Positions 63,103-64,000 of a stretch of DNA of 64,000 nt are shown piece after piece. Origin of the DNA: Diplonema japonicum (taxonomy: Eukaryota; Euglenozoa; Diplonemea; Diplonemida; Diplonemidae); the NCBI GenBank assembly GCA_964019335.1, contig OZ025671.1, positions 434,001-498,000 of the forward strand. The letters are read 5' to 3'. Each line of letters opens with the position of its first letter. Position 1 is the first letter of the stretch. The notes below the pieces were generated by a model. It saw nothing but the letters and a program-made list of their open reading frames with translations, made no database searches and was not told where the DNA came from. A program made the position numbers and the translations under genes.

Positions 63103-64000
63103 ATTTTCTCATCCCGATTCCCCGCTCATACCGCTTAGTCAAGCCGTCACCAAGATGAGTAGTCTTTGCGCCCTTGCCCCCTTTGGTGCCTTTGGAGCCC
63201 TTCCCCCCCTTGCTGGCGAAGGCGCCCTTACCCTTAGATCCTGCGACACGGCCTTTAATTTGTTTCTGGATGATTTCCGTATTTCTTTTTGCGTTCGCAC
63301 TTGCACCGGCTGTGCCAGCACCACCACCACGGCCCCTGTTACCCTTCCCGGCACCCCCCCTGCCGGTAGAGGCGGGCGGCGGTGTGGATTTAGGACTTGT
63401 CCAGCTAGACAGCATTTCGATATTCTTCATGTGCACTGTAATCATGTGAAATCTTTTTACAGTCCGTGCTGTTTGGCTCAACGACCCATACATGTCCATC
63501 TGGGAAGTGGGTTATTCTCTTTTTCCCTCTCTTGCATACCCCTGCACCCACTCCAGTGTAAAACGCCAGGAACACAGTTTTTGTGTGATCGACGTTTTCT
63601 TTTCTCAGACAATCCGCAATTTGGTCCACTCGGTTCGGAAGGGTCCTCGCTTCTTCCCTATTTTTTTTTTTTTTATTTTTTTTATTTGTTCAAAATAAAA
63701 TATTCGCACCTTGTTTCAGAAACATCGACCACCAAGTTCCATCCCTTCAAAGGCTCGTGGGTGGACCCAAAGGTGACCTTGGCACCCTGTGCAATCAATG
63801 GAGCGATGAGTTCCTTTACGTTCTTCGGTCCCTGAATGTCCATTGCAAGATAATCGACGGTACAGTACTCGGCACCCCTGCCAGAGGTGTATCTAATAGG
63901 ACCAGCCTGTGTCCCTGCTGTAAGCAGCCTGCCCAGCGCGGCAGCCGCATGACCTGAAACACCTTCACGCTGCGGAAGCGTTCGGCTGTTGGGTCCTCCT
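62988..64000 (-). CDS. Unknown KG-rich basic protein, C-terminal four exons (5' end outside window)
   Basis: Exons >64000-63710, 63657-63540, 63499-63132 and 63045-62988 join in one frame with introns of 52, 40 and 86 nt. The N-terminal part seen here is globular (YTSGRGAEYCTVDYLAMDIQ, then VKELIAPLIAQGAKVTFGSTHEPLKGWNLVVDVS). The middle is helical (IADCLRKENVDHTK...FLAFYTGVGAG). A Gly/Arg segment (GRGGAGKGNRGRGGG) and repeated KGxKG (SKGKGAFASKGGKGSKGTKGGKG) follow, and the end is GGQVTFAKSSGYVPY. The basic, glycine-rich tail suggests RNA or nucleic-acid binding; I do not recognise the family. The last intron consists mostly of a CA repeat. Leaving it unspliced would add a short tail ending MRK; the splice is preferred because the last exon is open and ends cleanly. 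Confidence 0.65.
63047..63099 (+). repeat. (TG)n microsatellite inside the last intron
   Basis: About 26 perfect TG units on the plus strand (CA on the gene strand). It directly precedes the acceptor ACACAG of the last exon of the KG-rich protein gene. Confidence 0.95.

Noticed and set aside
1-64000. tRNA, rRNA, spliced-leader RNA, CRISPR array
   Set aside because: I looked for B-box (GGTTCGAATCC-like) signals, rRNA-like blocks and regular spacer repeats on both strands and found none; a covariance-model scan would be decisive.

Overview
The window is nuclear DNA of a flagellated protist. It carries a ~4,000-residue axonemal-type dynein heavy chain, a 26S proteasome subunit (Rpn2) split by GT-AG introns, a kinesin, an AAAP amino-acid transporter, a purple acid phosphatase and a receptor-type cyclase-like protein. 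The standard genetic code fits: TAA, TAG and TGA all end genes. Every gene I can support lies on the minus strand, and two spacers are only 56 and 96 nt, with an AG acceptor just before the next ATG. One protein has the N-terminal domain, EF-hand pair and coiled coil of the kinetoplastid flagellar-pocket protein BILBO1. Together these suggest a euglenozoan-like genome with polycistronic transcription and trans-splicing. Kinetoplastids are almost intron-free and I rebuilt 18 short cis-introns here, so a non-kinetoplastid relative (for example a diplonemid) is my best guess. That placement is inference; no spliced-leader gene was found.

Layout along the minus strand, from the right end leftwards: unknown KG-rich protein, 5' end outside the window (>64000-62988); tRNA-binding-domain protein (62151-61576); purple acid phosphatase (61479-59830); Rpn2, five exons (59416-56365); kinesin, four exons (55485-52874); WD40 scaffold (51620-49146); BILBO1-like protein (49089-47485); AAAP transporter, three exons (47135-45502); coiled-coil protein, two exons (44297-43001); a 2,132-residue class-3 lipase fused to two multi-pass membrane regions, three exons (42262-35766); a retrotransposon 3' fragment (33255-32395); receptor-type pseudo-cyclase (32251-29072); SAP-like protein (26565-25384); WW protein (22712-21822); LRR/EF-hand protein (21533-20418); ERI1-like/RRM fusion, four exons (20284-18494); ubiquitin-like-domain protein (17418-16495); repeat complex, a possible small gene and a gene cut by a 200-N gap (16468-14390); a decayed DNA transposon (14131-12545); a small membrane protein (12236-11832); and the dynein heavy chain, which runs off the left end (11488-<1).

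Genes are embedded in homopolymer-rich spacers: A/T runs up to 62 nt and G/C runs of 12-25 nt. The introns are 31-86 nt, start mostly with GTAT, and often carry a poly(A) run just before the 3' splice site. Many start codons directly follow an A run. Functionally the array mixes cytoskeleton/flagellum genes (dynein, kinesin, BILBO1-like, coiled-coil and WD40 scaffolds) with housekeeping and membrane-signalling genes. I see no bacterial-style operon logic, rRNA, tRNA or CRISPR.
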